Part shown: one piece after another, positions 17,656-26,626 of the stretch
How positions within the stretch are numbered: the stretch's first letter is position 1
Layout: each line of letters starts with the position of its first letter
DNA from: Amaricoccus solimangrovi
Lineage (GTDB): Bacteria > Pseudomonadota > Alphaproteobacteria > Rhodobacterales > Rhodobacteraceae
Reading direction: 5' to 3'
Length of the DNA stretch: 64,000 bases
NCBI RefSeq assembly: GCF_006385685.1
Contig: NZ_VFRP01000012.1
Span: 62,001-126,000, forward strand
Translations under genes and position numbers: made by a program
The notes under the pieces: generated by a model
Database searches by the model: none
What the model was told of the DNA's origin: nothing
The model's input: the letters and a program-made list of their open reading frames with translations, nothing else

Positions 17656-18965
17656 GCGCTCTTCTCCCGCGGGGCGGCGGCGAAGGCCTCCTCGCGCCAG
17701 AGCAGCCGGTGCAGCGCCCGCCGGTCGGTGAGCCCGAGCGCGCGCGCGAGCAGGTCGAGGTCGTCGATCTCGATCGTGAAGCGCCGCCGCGCGCCGAGCA
17801 CGTCGAGCATCGCGCGCAGTTCCGCCTCGTCGTAGCGCGGCGGGGGGCGGTGGCCGAGCATCGCGCGCTTCGCCTCCGCCCGCGCGGCCAGCGCCCCGAA
17901 CCGCCCCTCGATCCGCGCGTCGTCGAGCACGGCGGGCGCGAGTTCGGGGATCGACCCCTCCAGCGCCGTCTGCAGCCGCTCCTCGTCGTCGAGCGCCCGC
18001 ACCAGCGCCCGCGCCTCGCCCCCCACCTCCGCGAGCCAGCCGCGGAAGGCCTCGGCCGTCGGCAGGTCGAGGCGCAGCCGCAGTTCCTCGATCATCTCGC
18101 TCTCGGACCGCTCCGCCTCCGTCACCCTGTCGCGGGCGGCGCGGCGGGCATAGGCGCGGATCAGCGCCCGTTCGAAGCGGATCGGGTCGAGCCGCATCTC
18201 GTCGAGCACCGCCTCCTCGGCCGGGGCGAGCGCGCCGCCCCGGCGCTCGAACCACTCGACGGCGCGGCGCCAGGTCCGCGTCCCGGCGAAGCGGAAGGTA
18301 GGGACCGCGGGCGCCGGCCCGTCGAGCGCGGCGGCGGCCGCGGCGATCAGCGCCTGCGCGTCGGCGCGCTTGAGATCGACCGCGCCGCCGGGCAACCAGC
18401 CGGCGAAGCGCGCCGCCGTCTCCGGCGCCCAGCCGATCCCGGCCGCGCCGGAGAGGAGCCGGGGCCAGGTCAGCTCCTTGAAGAAGACCGCGCGCGCCAG
18501 CGCGAGCATGCCGCGGACCTCGCCGGATCCGAGGATCCCCTCCGCCTCCGCCCGTTCCAGCGTCGCGCGGATGTTCACGAGTGGCACGCTCAGCGCCGGA
18601 TAGCCCATTTCCGCCGGGCCGAAGACGAGCGCGAGCTCCGCGTCGTCCTCGAGCCCGCCGTCGCGGAAGCGCGCGAAGATCTCGCCCACGCCCTCCATCC
18701 CGAAGGACGCGCATTCGACGGCGCGCAGCGCCCCGAGGCTCGCCGCGCCGAGGACGCGGACCCCTTGCGAGAGCGCGAACAGGATCTCCTTGTGCCAGAC
18801 CGTCGGGCGATCCTCGAAGGCGCCGTCGACCAGTCCGATCACCGCGACGCCCGCGCACGTGGCGGCGTGAAGATCGCCCGCCACGGCCGGTCCCCGGATC
18901 TCCACGCCGGGCGGAGGCACCGGCATGCTCCCGAGGCTCGGCCCGGCGAAGACGACCGCCCTCAT
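17652..18965 (-). CDS. TfuA-like protein (YcaO partner) with C-terminal extension
   Basis: The product has 437 residues. The first 200 are the TfuA core: MRAVVFAGPSLG at the start, WHKEILFALSQGVRVLGAAS, then the hallmark LGALRAVECASFGMEGVGEI. TfuA proteins accompany YcaO enzymes in trifolitoxin biosynthesis and in the thioamidation of methyl-coenzyme M reductase, where the pair installs a backbone thioamide using ATP and a sulfur source. Here it overlaps ycaO by 4 bp upstream and the peptidase by 4 bp downstream. Residues 220-437 are a helical, Arg/Glu-rich extension of unknown function. Confidence 0.9.
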   Translation of the reverse strand: MRAVVFAGPSLGSMPVPPPGVEIRGPAVAGDLHAATCAGVAVIGLVDGAFEDRPTVWHKEILFALSQGVRVLGAASLGALRAVECASFGMEGVGEIFARFRDGGLEDDAELALVFGPAEMGYPALSVPLVNIRATLERAEAEGILGSGEVRGMLALARAVFFKELTWPRLLSGAAGIGWAPETAARFAGWLPGGAVDLKRADAQALIAAAAAALDGPAPAVPTFRFAGTRTWRRAVEWFERRGGALAPAEEAVLDEMRLDPIRFERALIRAYARRAARDRVTEAERSESEMIEELRLRLDLPTAEAFRGWLAEVGGEARALVRALDDEERLQTALEGSIPELAPAVLDDARIEGRFGALAARAEAKRAMLGHRPPPRYDEAELRAMLDVLGARRRFTIEIDDLDLLARALGLTDRRALHRLLWREEAFAAAPREKSA

Positions 18966-20254
18966 GCCGTCGCTCCCGCCATGATCTCCGCCGCCCGCGC
19001 CGCCCGGGGGCCGGGCCGGACCTCGGAGGGGCCCGCCGGCTCGAGGCCCGGCACGATCACCCGGAGGACCGCGATCCCCGGCTCGCGCGAGAGATCGACG
19101 GCGAAGGCCGCCTTCGCGACCCGCGCCAGCGCGGCGACCACCCGGGCGAGATCCGCGCGCAGGCAATCGCCCGCGAGGTCGGGCAGCGCCGCCCAGTCCC
19201 GCGCCGGCGCCCCGGTCTCGCGCGCGGCCCAGCGGAAGCGGAGCCCCGTCGTGCCGGCGAAGACCTCCGGGCCGAGGTCGTCGCGCGTGCCGGTGATCGC
19301 GATGAGCCGGGTCTGCGCCGCCTCGGTGATCGCCCGCGCCGCCGCGACGCCCGGATCGGGATGGCAGCCGGAACCGAAGCCCGGCGGCGTGTCGGGCGCG
19401 CGCGTGTCGATCAGCGCGGCCATCACGACCGCCACGCCGACATCGCTCGTCGCGTCCCAGAGCGCGAGCCGGAACCCCGCCGCCTCCGCCCGCGCGACGA
19501 GCGCCGCGACCGCGCCCCCGGGGGCCTCCGCGAGGCCGAGCCGCCGTCCCGCGCGAAGCTCGGGCGGCAGCAGGTCGAAGAGCGCGCAGGCGTCGCGCTC
19601 GATCACCTCGCAAAGCCCGTGCAGCGCCGCCTCGACCGGATGCGTTCCGGAGGCGAGCCCGTTGGTCGATGTGTGGAAGCCATGGTCGGACACGCCTTCG
19701 AGCCAGTTGCAATGCACGAGATCGAAGGGGAGAAGCGCCGGGCCGCCCGTCATGAGGTCGCGCGCCTCGGCCCAGAGGATCGGCCCCGGCTCCGCCGCGG
19801 CCTCTGGCCGGCGCGGCAGTCCGTCGAGCCAGGCGGGACATCCCGGCCTCGCCACATCCTCGGGCAGGCCGAAGCGCGGCGCGAGATCGGGTCGCTCGGC
19901 ATGCCAGCGCTCGACCGCCTCCATCAGCGCCGAGACCCTGGCGGAGGGCAGGCAGAGCCCCTTGCCGTTGGCGACCGAGACGCCGCGCGCATTCGGCTGC
20001 GTGGCCATCGTCACCTCGATCCCGAGCCGGTCGAGCCCGGTCAGCCGCGCGAGCCTGGTAATGCCGAATTCCGCCATCCGGGGCAGGATCCGCGCCAGCG
20101 TGACCTCGAGCCGCTCGGTCCGGTGCGTGCCCTCGGCGAGCGCCTTCGGCAGCGGGTCCATCCGCTCCGGCGACAGTGTCTCGATGCCCGGGAACGGCGC
20201 GTTTCCCCCGGCGTGGCGCCGTCCTTCCGCCTTCCCGGCCGTTCCGACGGTCAT
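18962..20254 (-). CDS. ycaO: YcaO-domain ATP-dependent cyclodehydratase/thioamidase
   Basis: YcaO enzymes phosphorylate peptide backbone amides to make azolines, thioamides or amidines. The 430-residue protein has the ATP/Mg motifs in order: ANGKGLCLPSARVSALMEAV with E112 and E115R, and GLCEVIERD with E216, E219 and R220, which belong to the conserved SxxEAxER and ExxER patterns. NGLASGTHPVEAALHGLCEV is the usual YcaO core. The C-terminus ends GATA, not the proline-rich PxPxP of azoline-forming YcaOs, which fits a TfuA-dependent rather than an E1-partner-dependent enzyme. ATG at 20254 has a GGGCGGGGG upstream; a GTG at 20320 is possible. It is the first gene of the operon. Confidence 0.92.
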   Translation of the reverse strand: MTVGTAGKAEGRRHAGGNAPFPGIETLSPERMDPLPKALAEGTHRTERLEVTLARILPRMAEFGITRLARLTGLDRLGIEVTMATQPNARGVSVANGKGLCLPSARVSALMEAVERWHAERPDLAPRFGLPEDVARPGCPAWLDGLPRRPEAAAEPGPILWAEARDLMTGGPALLPFDLVHCNWLEGVSDHGFHTSTNGLASGTHPVEAALHGLCEVIERDACALFDLLPPELRAGRRLGLAEAPGGAVAALVARAEAAGFRLALWDATSDVGVAVVMAALIDTRAPDTPPGFGSGCHPDPGVAAARAITEAAQTRLIAITGTRDDLGPEVFAGTTGLRFRWAARETGAPARDWAALPDLAGDCLRADLARVVAALARVAKAAFAVDLSREPGIAVLRVIVPGLEPAGPSEVRPGPRAARAAEIMAGATA

Positions 20255-20393
20255 GGAGCCCCCGCCCTGACGCCGGCGGGTCGAAGCGCCCGCCCGTGAA
20301 ATGATCTTGCGCGGATCCACGCGGGATCCCGTGCCAAATTGCTCCGCGCATTCTTCCCCGGGCGGGGCCGTTCTGGCAAGCCCCGATCGCGCC

Positions 20394-21173
20394 TCAGCGC
20401 CGGCCGCGGGCGAAGGCCGCGTTGGCGAGCCAGCCGCAGACGAGCGCGAGCGCCACGGCGAGCAGCCCGTAGAGCAGCGGCTCCTGGCGCGCGAGATTGT
20501 AGAGCCAGCGCTCGATCCCCTCCTTCTCGACGGTGATGACGGTATGGGCGGAACTGATCACGCGCCGGTCGCGCACGAGGAAGAATTCCGCGTCGTAATC
20601 CCCCTCGACCAGGTTGGCCGGCAGTTCGAACCGTGCCTGGAACAGCGTCTCCTGCGCGAGGTCGACGCCCTCGTCCTGCTCGCTGTAGAGGCCGCGGTCC
20701 TCGCGGATCCGGGCCAGCGCCTCGGTGAAGCGGCTCGTGTCGGTCAGCCCGGCCACGCCTTCGACGCGGCGGGCGGCCTGGTCCATGCCGATCTGGTGGC
20801 GCAGGCGCTCCGTCTCGGTCAGCAGCCCCGCGTCGAGCGGCCGGGTCGAGGCGATGGCGTAGTAGCTCGGCGCGCCGCGCACCCGCACCGCCTCGGTGTT
20901 GAGCCAGATGCCGAGGCGGCGGTCCTTGCGGCGGATGATCACCGATTTCGGCGGACCCTTCAGCGTGATGATCACATCGGGCGGGCCCATGCCCGGCGGG
21001 GTCGGCGCGTCGCGGCGGATCGCGCCGAAGACGAGGATCTCGGATCCTTCGTAGCGCGCGGTGAGCGCGATCCGGTCGGTCGAGAGGCCGGTCACCACCG
21101 ACTCCCGCGCCGCCGCCCCCTGACCGGCGAGGCCGGCGAGCCAGAGGGCGAGGAGAAGCCGCGCGAGCGTCAT
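20394..21173 (-). CDS. TIGR02186-family transmembrane protein, partner of TSUP exporter
   Basis: This 259-residue protein begins with a signal peptide (MTLARLLLALWLAGLAGQGA), has a periplasmic beta-rich domain containing ALTARYEGSEILVFGAIRR, and ends in one transmembrane helix near residues 230-252. It matches a conserved alphaproteobacterial family usually encoded next to a TauE/SafE permease. Its start overlaps the stop of the TSUP gene (shared base 21173), so the two are co-translated. A role in sulfur-anion transport is inferred from partnership, not shown. Confidence 0.8.
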   Translation of the reverse strand: MTLARLLLALWLAGLAGQGAAARESVVTGLSTDRIALTARYEGSEILVFGAIRRDAPTPPGMGPPDVIITLKGPPKSVIIRRKDRRLGIWLNTEAVRVRGAPSYYAIASTRPLDAGLLTETERLRHQIGMDQAARRVEGVAGLTDTSRFTEALARIREDRGLYSEQDEGVDLAQETLFQARFELPANLVEGDYDAEFFLVRDRRVISSAHTVITVEKEGIERWLYNLARQEPLLYGLLAVALALVCGWLANAAFARGRR

Positions 21174-22084
21174 CAGCCCGCCAGGAGCGAGTAGACCTCG
21201 GCCGGGCGGATCACGAGATCGACGAGCAGCTTGAGGCAGACGACGAGGACGAGGAGCGCGAGCAGGATCCGGAGCTGCTCCGCGCGGAGCTTCGCGGCGA
21301 AGCGCACCCCGATCTGCGCCCCGATCACGCCGCCGACGAGCAGGATCAGCGCGAGGAAGACATCGACCGAACGGTTCGAGATCGATTGCAGGATCGTCGT
21401 GAAGCTGGTCACGAAGAGGAACTGGAAGACCGAGGTTCCGACCACGACCTGGGTCGGCATGCCGATGATGTAGATCATCGCCGGCACCATGACGAAGCCG
21501 CCGCCGACGCCCATCACCGCGGCCAGCACGCCGACGATCGCGCCGATGGCGAAGGGCGGGATCGCGCTGACATAGAGCTGCGAGGTGCGGAAGCGCATCT
21601 TGAGCGGCAGGCCGTGCGCCCAGGTATGCCGCCGCCGCCGGATGAGCCCGGCGTTCGGATCCTTCGCCCGGCGCAGCGCCCGGAGGCTCTCGGCGAGCAT
21701 CAGCCCGCCGATCGTGCCGAGCATCACGACGTAGAGCAGGCTGATCACCAGTTCGAACTGCCCCGCCCGGCGCAGGAGCGAGAAGATGTGCACGCCGATC
21801 CAGGAGCCGAGCAGACCGCCCATGAGCAGGATCGTGCCCATCCGGAAGTCCACCGTCCGGCGCTTGAGATGGGCCAGCAGGGCCGAGAAGGAGGAACCCG
21901 CGATCTGGTTCGCGGCGGAGGCGACCGCGACCGTCGGCGGGATGCCGATGAAGAAGAGGAGCGGCGTCAGGATGAAGCCGCCGCCGACGCCGAACATCCC
22001 CGAGAGCACGCCGACCATCGTCCCGATGGCGAGCAGCAGCGGGAGGTTGACGGAAACCTCGGCGATGGGGAGGTAGATCTGCAT
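21173..22084 (-). CDS. TSUP family sulfite/anion exporter (TauE/SafE)
   Basis: This membrane protein of 303 residues has two homologous halves, each with the TSUP glycine signature: GVLSGMFGVGGGFILTPLL near residue 25 and AAVMGVGGGFVMVPAMIYII near residue 195. About eight spans are predicted. The family moves organosulfur or sulfite anions across the inner membrane. The downstream TIGR02186-family gene overlaps by one base. An AT-rich palindrome at 22177-22192 lies upstream and may be its operator. Confidence 0.9.
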   Translation of the reverse strand: MQIYLPIAEVSVNLPLLLAIGTMVGVLSGMFGVGGGFILTPLLFFIGIPPTVAVASAANQIAGSSFSALLAHLKRRTVDFRMGTILLMGGLLGSWIGVHIFSLLRRAGQFELVISLLYVVMLGTIGGLMLAESLRALRRAKDPNAGLIRRRRHTWAHGLPLKMRFRTSQLYVSAIPPFAIGAIVGVLAAVMGVGGGFVMVPAMIYIIGMPTQVVVGTSVFQFLFVTSFTTILQSISNRSVDVFLALILLVGGVIGAQIGVRFAAKLRAEQLRILLALLVLVVCLKLLVDLVIRPAEVYSLLAG

Positions 22085-22176
22085 GCGCGCGACCCCGATG
22101 CGGTTCTTCTGGCATAGCCGGTCCGCCGCGGCTTTTCATCCCGAATTTCGGTGATCCGGCGGGTGGCCCTTGGCGA

Positions 22177-22192
22177 ATATGCATATGCATAT
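22177..22192. promoter_or_regulatory. Perfect 16-bp AT-rich palindrome (possible operator)
   Basis: ATATGCATATGCATAT is self-complementary and forms an abrupt AT-rich island in very GC-rich DNA. It lies 93 bp upstream of the TSUP start and 15 bp beyond the purine nucleoside phosphorylase stop. It could be a dimer-binding operator or part of a promoter for the TSUP/TIGR02186 pair. No known regulator motif was matched. Confidence 0.45.
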
Positions 22193-22206
22193 CCGCGCGC
22201 CTCGCC

Positions 22207-22998
22207 TCAGGTCAGGGCGCGGAGGAAGGCGCGCAGGATGCGTTCGAGTTTCGCCGCGCCGAGCGGGGCCATGGCCTTGGTGTGCTCGTGGCTGATCGCC
22301 TCGTCGCTCATCCCGGCGGCCATGTTGGTGACGGTCGAGATCGCCGCGACCCGGAGGCCGAGGAAGCGGGCGAGGATCACCTCCGGCACCGTGGACATGC
22401 CGACCGCGTCGGCGCCGAGCACCCGGAGCGCCCGGATCTCGGCCGGGGTCTCGAAGGAGGGGCCGGAATACCAGGCATAGACGCCGTCGGCGAGCGCGAT
22501 CTCCTCCGCCTTCGCCGCCTGGGCGAGCGCGGCGCGGAGCGCGGGGTCGTAGGCGTCGACCATGTTCACGAACCGCGCGTCGGTCGGCTCGCCGATCAGC
22601 GGGTTGCGCCCGGAGAAGTTGATGTGATCGCGGATCAGCATCAGATCGCCCGGCGGGATGTCGGGCCGCAGGGAGCCGGCGGCGTTGGTGAGCAGAAGCG
22701 CCTCCGCGCCGAGCGCGCCGAGCGTCTCGAGCGGCGCGCGCATCACCTGGGCGTCGCCGCGCTCGTAGTAATGCGCCCGCCCGCCGAGGACCGCGACGCG
22801 CTGTCCCTCGAGCATGCCGATCACGAGCTTCGGCGCGTGGCCGGAGACGCCGGTGCCGGGAAAGCCGGGCAGGTCGGCGTAGTCGATCGCCACGCCCGCG
22901 ACCGCCTCGGCGAGATGGCCGAGGCCGGAGCCGAGGATGAGGCCGAGGCGGACAGGCTCGGCCCCCGCGCGGTCGCGGATGATGTCGATGGCGGCCAT
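22207..22998 (-). CDS. Purine nucleoside phosphorylase (PNP-MTAP family)
   Basis: This enzyme splits purine nucleosides with phosphate to free base and ribose-1-phosphate. The 263-residue protein has the PNP family phosphate-site glycine loop ILGSGLGHLAEAVAG, the GRAHYYERGD motif, TNAAGSLRPDIPPGDLMLI and the purine/ribose site segment containing GMSTVPEVILARFLGLRVAA. It starts one base after the permease stop and is the last gene of the ABC transporter operon, so imported nucleosides can be salvaged immediately. Class II trimeric PNP is the likely type; substrate preference is not read from sequence. Confidence 0.93.
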   Translation of the reverse strand: MAAIDIIRDRAGAEPVRLGLILGSGLGHLAEAVAGVAIDYADLPGFPGTGVSGHAPKLVIGMLEGQRVAVLGGRAHYYERGDAQVMRAPLETLGALGAEALLLTNAAGSLRPDIPPGDLMLIRDHINFSGRNPLIGEPTDARFVNMVDAYDPALRAALAQAAKAEEIALADGVYAWYSGPSFETPAEIRALRVLGADAVGMSTVPEVILARFLGLRVAAISTVTNMAAGMSDEAISHEHTKAMAPLGAAKLERILRAFLRALT

Positions 22999-23964
22999 TC
23001 AGCGCTCCTTCACGTAAGGTCTGCCGCCGGCCCTGGGCGGGACGGCCCGGCCGACGAATCCCGCGAGGATCACCACCGTCAGGATGTAGGGCAGCGCCTG
23101 CATCAGCTGGACCGGTACTGTCCAGCCGAGAAGCGTGATCGTCTGGTAGCGGATCCCGATCGCCTCCAGCAGCCCGAAGAGCAGGCAGGCGCCAAGCGCG
23201 GGCCAGGGCCGCCATTTCGCGAAGACGAGCGCGGCGAGCGCGATGAAGCCCTTGCCCGCCGTCATCTCGCGCGTGAAGCCCGCCGCCATCGCCGTCGAGA
23301 GATAGGCGCCGGCGATCCCGCACAGCAGGCCCGCGATCAGCGCCGCGCCATAGCGCAGCCGCGTGACGGAAATGCCCGCGGTATCGACCGCCGCCGGGTT
23401 CTCGCCCACCGCGCGCAGCCGCAGCCCGAAGCGCGTGCGATGCAGCGCCCACCAGGTGAGAGGCACCGCGGCGAGGGCGAGATAGAGCAGGATGTTGTGG
23501 TCCGAGACGAGCCCGGCGTAGACCGGCCCCAGCACGGGCACCTGCGAGAGCGCGGCGGCGAAGGGCAGGGTGATCGGCTCGAACCGCGCCGCGCCCGAGA
23601 GTTGCGGCGTCAGGCCGCCCTGGTGGAACCAGTTCTGGCCGACGAGCGCCGTGAGCCCGGAGGCGAGGAAGTTGATCGCGACGCCGGAGATGATCTGGTT
23701 GCCTCGGAGCGTGATCGAGGCGAAGCCGTGCAGGAGCCCGAGCAGGAGCGAGGCGCCGATCCCTCCGAGAAGCCCGAGCCAGGCCGAGCCCGTCACCGCG
23801 GCGAAGGCGCCGGCGGTGAAGGCCGCGGCCAGCATCTTGCCTTCGAGCCCGATGTCGAAGATCCCGGCGCGTTCGGACCAGAGCCCCGCGAGGCAGGCGA
23901 GGAGGAGCGGCGTCGCGAGGCGCAGGCTCGATCCCGCGAGCTGGAGCAGGGTCTCGGGATCCAT
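22999..23964 (-). CDS. ABC transporter permease, nucleoside (BMP) type, second subunit
   Basis: The product is 321 residues with about eight spans. The motifs LWSERAGIFDIGLEGKMLAA and GENPAAVDTAGISVTRLRYG are typical of the second permease of BMP-linked nucleoside/simple-sugar importers (BPD_transp_2). It overlaps the preceding permease by one base and directly precedes the nucleoside phosphorylase. Confidence 0.92.
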   Translation of the reverse strand: MDPETLLQLAGSSLRLATPLLLACLAGLWSERAGIFDIGLEGKMLAAAFTAGAFAAVTGSAWLGLLGGIGASLLLGLLHGFASITLRGNQIISGVAINFLASGLTALVGQNWFHQGGLTPQLSGAARFEPITLPFAAALSQVPVLGPVYAGLVSDHNILLYLALAAVPLTWWALHRTRFGLRLRAVGENPAAVDTAGISVTRLRYGAALIAGLLCGIAGAYLSTAMAAGFTREMTAGKGFIALAALVFAKWRPWPALGACLLFGLLEAIGIRYQTITLLGWTVPVQLMQALPYILTVVILAGFVGRAVPPRAGGRPYVKER

Positions 23965-25055
23965 CAGCCCGCCCCCCGCCGGGCGAGGAGCCGTTCGATC
24001 GGCGCCCGCGTCAGGTTCTCGAGCGCGCCGGTGAAGAGGATCACCAGCGCCTGGATCACGACGATCATGTCGCGGCTGATGTCGGGCATCTCGAAGGCGA
24101 GTTCCGATCCGCCCTGGTAGAGGATGCCGAAGAGGAGCGCGGCGAGCAGGATGCCGGCCGGATGGTTGCGCCCCATCAGCGCCACCGCGATGCCGACGAA
24201 TCCCGCGCCGCCGACGGAATCGAGCACGAAGCGGTGCTGGGAGCCCATGATGACGTTGAGCGCCATCAGCCCCGCCAGCGCGCCCGAGATCACCATCGCG
24301 ATCACGATGATCCGCGCCGGGTCGATCCCCGCGTAGACCGCCGCCGGTTCCGAATGGCCGAGCGCGCGCATCTCGTAGCCGAGGCGCGAGCGCCAGATCA
24401 GCGCCCAGGCGAGGCCCGCGGCCAGGAGCGCGATCAGGGCCGAGAGGTTGAGCGGCGTGCGCGAGACCCGGATCCCGATCGCGGCCAGCATCTCGTGGAA
24501 GAAGGGCAGATGCGCGCCGGCCTCGAAGGTGCGCGATTCCGGCGACATGGAGCCCGGCACCTTCAGCGTGTTCACCAGCAGGTAGACGATCAGCGCGGAG
24601 GCGATGAAGTTGAACATGATCGTGGTGATCACGACATGGCTGCCCCGTTTCGCCTGGAGCCAGCCGGGGAGGAAGGCCCAGGCGCCGCCGAAGGCCGCGC
24701 CGGCGAGGATCGCCGCCGGCAGGACGAGGAGCCAGTGCGTCCGGTCGAGCGCGAGGCAGACCAGCGTGACGCCGAGGCAGCCGAGCTGCGCCTGCCCCTC
24801 GGAGCCGATGTTGAAGAGGCCGGCGTGATAGGCGACGGCGACCGAGAGCCCGGTGAAGACGAAGGTCGTCGCGTAATAGAGCGTGAAGCCGATCCCGTAG
24901 GAGGAGCCGAGCGAGCCGGTGACGAGCAGCTCGACCGCGCGGAGCGGGTTCTCCCCGATCAGGATCACGACGAGCCCGGCGACGAGGAGCGCGAGCAGCA
25001 GGTTGACCGCGGGGATCAGCGCGAGATCGGCCCAGCGCGGCGGGGAGGTCCTCAT
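23964..25055 (-). CDS. ABC transporter permease, nucleoside (BMP) type, first subunit
   Basis: This 363-residue membrane protein has about nine to ten spans and the BPD_transp_2 motifs YHAGLFNIGSEGQAQLGCLG and HSEPAAVYAGIDPARII. It pairs with the following permease to form the membrane channel of the importer. The ATG at 25055 overlaps the ATPase stop by 4 bp. Confidence 0.92.
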   Translation of the reverse strand: MRTSPPRWADLALIPAVNLLLALLVAGLVVILIGENPLRAVELLVTGSLGSSYGIGFTLYYATTFVFTGLSVAVAYHAGLFNIGSEGQAQLGCLGVTLVCLALDRTHWLLVLPAAILAGAAFGGAWAFLPGWLQAKRGSHVVITTIMFNFIASALIVYLLVNTLKVPGSMSPESRTFEAGAHLPFFHEMLAAIGIRVSRTPLNLSALIALLAAGLAWALIWRSRLGYEMRALGHSEPAAVYAGIDPARIIVIAMVISGALAGLMALNVIMGSQHRFVLDSVGGAGFVGIAVALMGRNHPAGILLAALLFGILYQGGSELAFEMPDISRDMIVVIQALVILFTGALENLTRAPIERLLARRGAG

Positions 25056-26626
25056 GCCGCGCCCTTCGCCTTCGGATCGATCCCGGCCATCAGCAGGCCG
25101 AGTTCGCGCTCGTCCGTCTCCTCCGCGCGCCGCGTGCCCGAGACCGCGCCGTCGAACATGACGAGGATCCGGTCGGAGAGCGCCTGGATCTCGTCGAGTT
25201 CGACGGAGACGAGGATGATCGCCTTGCCGCGGTCGCGCAGTGTGACGATCTGGCGGTGGATGAACTCGATCGCGCCGATGTCGACGCCCCGCGTCGGCTG
25301 GCCGACGAGCAGCACGTCGGGCTCGCGGTCCATCTCGCGGGCGATGACGATCTTCTGCTGGTTGCCGCCGGAGAAATTCGCGGCCTTCAGATCGCAGGAG
25401 GGCGGGCGGATGTCGAACCGCGCGATATCGGCGCGCGCCGCGGCGCGGATCGCGTCCCGGTCGAGCAGGCCGAAGCGCGCCGCGAAACGCGCCTCGTCCT
25501 GATAGCCGAGGCAGGCGTTCTCCCAGGCGGCGAAGGGCATGACGAGGCCGCGGCGGTGCCGGTCCTCGGGAACATGGGCGATGCCCCTGGCACGCCGGTC
25601 GGCGCCATTCGTCGCGCGCGAGAGATCGAGCGGCCGGCCGCGCAGCAGCGCCGCGCCCGAGGTGGCGGGCCGGATCCCGGCGAGGATCTCGAGCAGTTCC
25701 GACTGACCGTTGCCGGCGACCCCGGCGATGCCGAGGATCTCGCCCGCGCGGACCTCGAAGGAGACGTCGCGGAGCCGCCGCGCGCCGCCCGCGTCGGTGA
25801 GCGACAGGCGGCGCGCCTCGATCACCACCTCGCCGGGGCGGGCGGGCGCCTTGTCCACGCGCAGCAGCACGCGGCGCCCGACCATCAGCTCGGCGAGTTC
25901 AGCGGGGCTCGTCTCCGCGGTTGGCAGCGTCCGCACGATCTCGCCCCGGCGCATCACGCTCACCGCGTCGGTGATCGCCATGATCTCGCGGAGCTTGTGG
26001 GTGATGAGGATGATCGTCTTGCCCTCGTCGCGCAGCGCGGCGAGGACGCGGAAGAGATGGTCGGCCTCGGCGGGGGTCAGCACGCCGGTCGGCTCGTCGA
26101 GGATCAGGATCCGGGCCTCGCGGTAGAGCGCCTTCAGGATCTCCACCCGCTGCTGCGCCCCGACCGAGAGATCGCCGACGATCGCGTCCGGATCGACCTC
26201 GAGCTCGTAATCCCGCTCGAGGCGGCGCAGCGCGTCGCGTGCCCGGGCGAGCGAGGGGCGCAGCAGCCGCCCGTCCTCGGCCCCGAGCACGACGTTCTCG
26301 AGCACGCTGAAGGGTTCGACCAGCATGAAATGCTGATGCACCATGCCGATCCCGGCCGCGATCGCGGCGCGGCTGTCGGGGATCGGCGTCGGGCGGCCGT
26401 CGACGCGGATCTCGCCGGCGTCGGCCTGGTAGAAGCCGTAGAGGATCGACATGAGCGTGGACTTGCCCGCGCCGTTCTCGCCGACGATGCCGTGGATCGT
26501 GCCCCGGCGCACCGCGAGATGGATGTCGCGGTTCGCCTCTACCGGGCCGAAGCTCTTCGAGACGCCGGCGAGTTCGATCGCGAGATCGGGCTTCCCGGCG
26601 CCCCGGGTATCCGTGCCGACGGTCAC
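25052..26626 (-). CDS. ABC transporter ATPase, duplicated domains, nucleoside (BMP) type
   Basis: The 524-residue product has two nucleotide-binding domains, as in MglA/RbsA-type importers. Domain 1 has a complete Walker A, GENGAGKST, and LSVGAQQRVEILKALYREAR. Domain 2 has GVAGNGQSELLEILAG (degenerate Walker A) and a signature in FSGGNQQKIVIAREMDREP. It energises the two permeases downstream. The start is GTG at 26626, overlapping the binding-protein stop as GTGA. Confidence 0.93.
   Translation of the reverse strand: MTVGTDTRGAGKPDLAIELAGVSKSFGPVEANRDIHLAVRRGTIHGIVGENGAGKSTLMSILYGFYQADAGEIRVDGRPTPIPDSRAAIAAGIGMVHQHFMLVEPFSVLENVVLGAEDGRLLRPSLARARDALRRLERDYELEVDPDAIVGDLSVGAQQRVEILKALYREARILILDEPTGVLTPAEADHLFRVLAALRDEGKTIILITHKLREIMAITDAVSVMRRGEIVRTLPTAETSPAELAELMVGRRVLLRVDKAPARPGEVVIEARRLSLTDAGGARRLRDVSFEVRAGEILGIAGVAGNGQSELLEILAGIRPATSGAALLRGRPLDLSRATNGADRRARGIAHVPEDRHRRGLVMPFAAWENACLGYQDEARFAARFGLLDRDAIRAAARADIARFDIRPPSCDLKAANFSGGNQQKIVIAREMDREPDVLLVGQPTRGVDIGAIEFIHRQIVTLRDRGKAIILVSVELDEIQALSDRILVMFDGAVSGTRRAEETDERELGLLMAGIDPKAKGAA

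Noticed and set aside
20340-20360. TTGGCACGG on the minus strand upstream of ycaO as a possible sigma-54 promoter
   Set aside because: The -24 half fits, but the base pair at -12 that should be GC is CG and no TTGC follows, so the element is not credible.
20255-20393. A short precursor peptide upstream of ycaO
   Set aside because: The only ATG-started minus-strand frame found here (from 20351) runs without a stop into ycaO in another frame and reads as a random high-GC translation.
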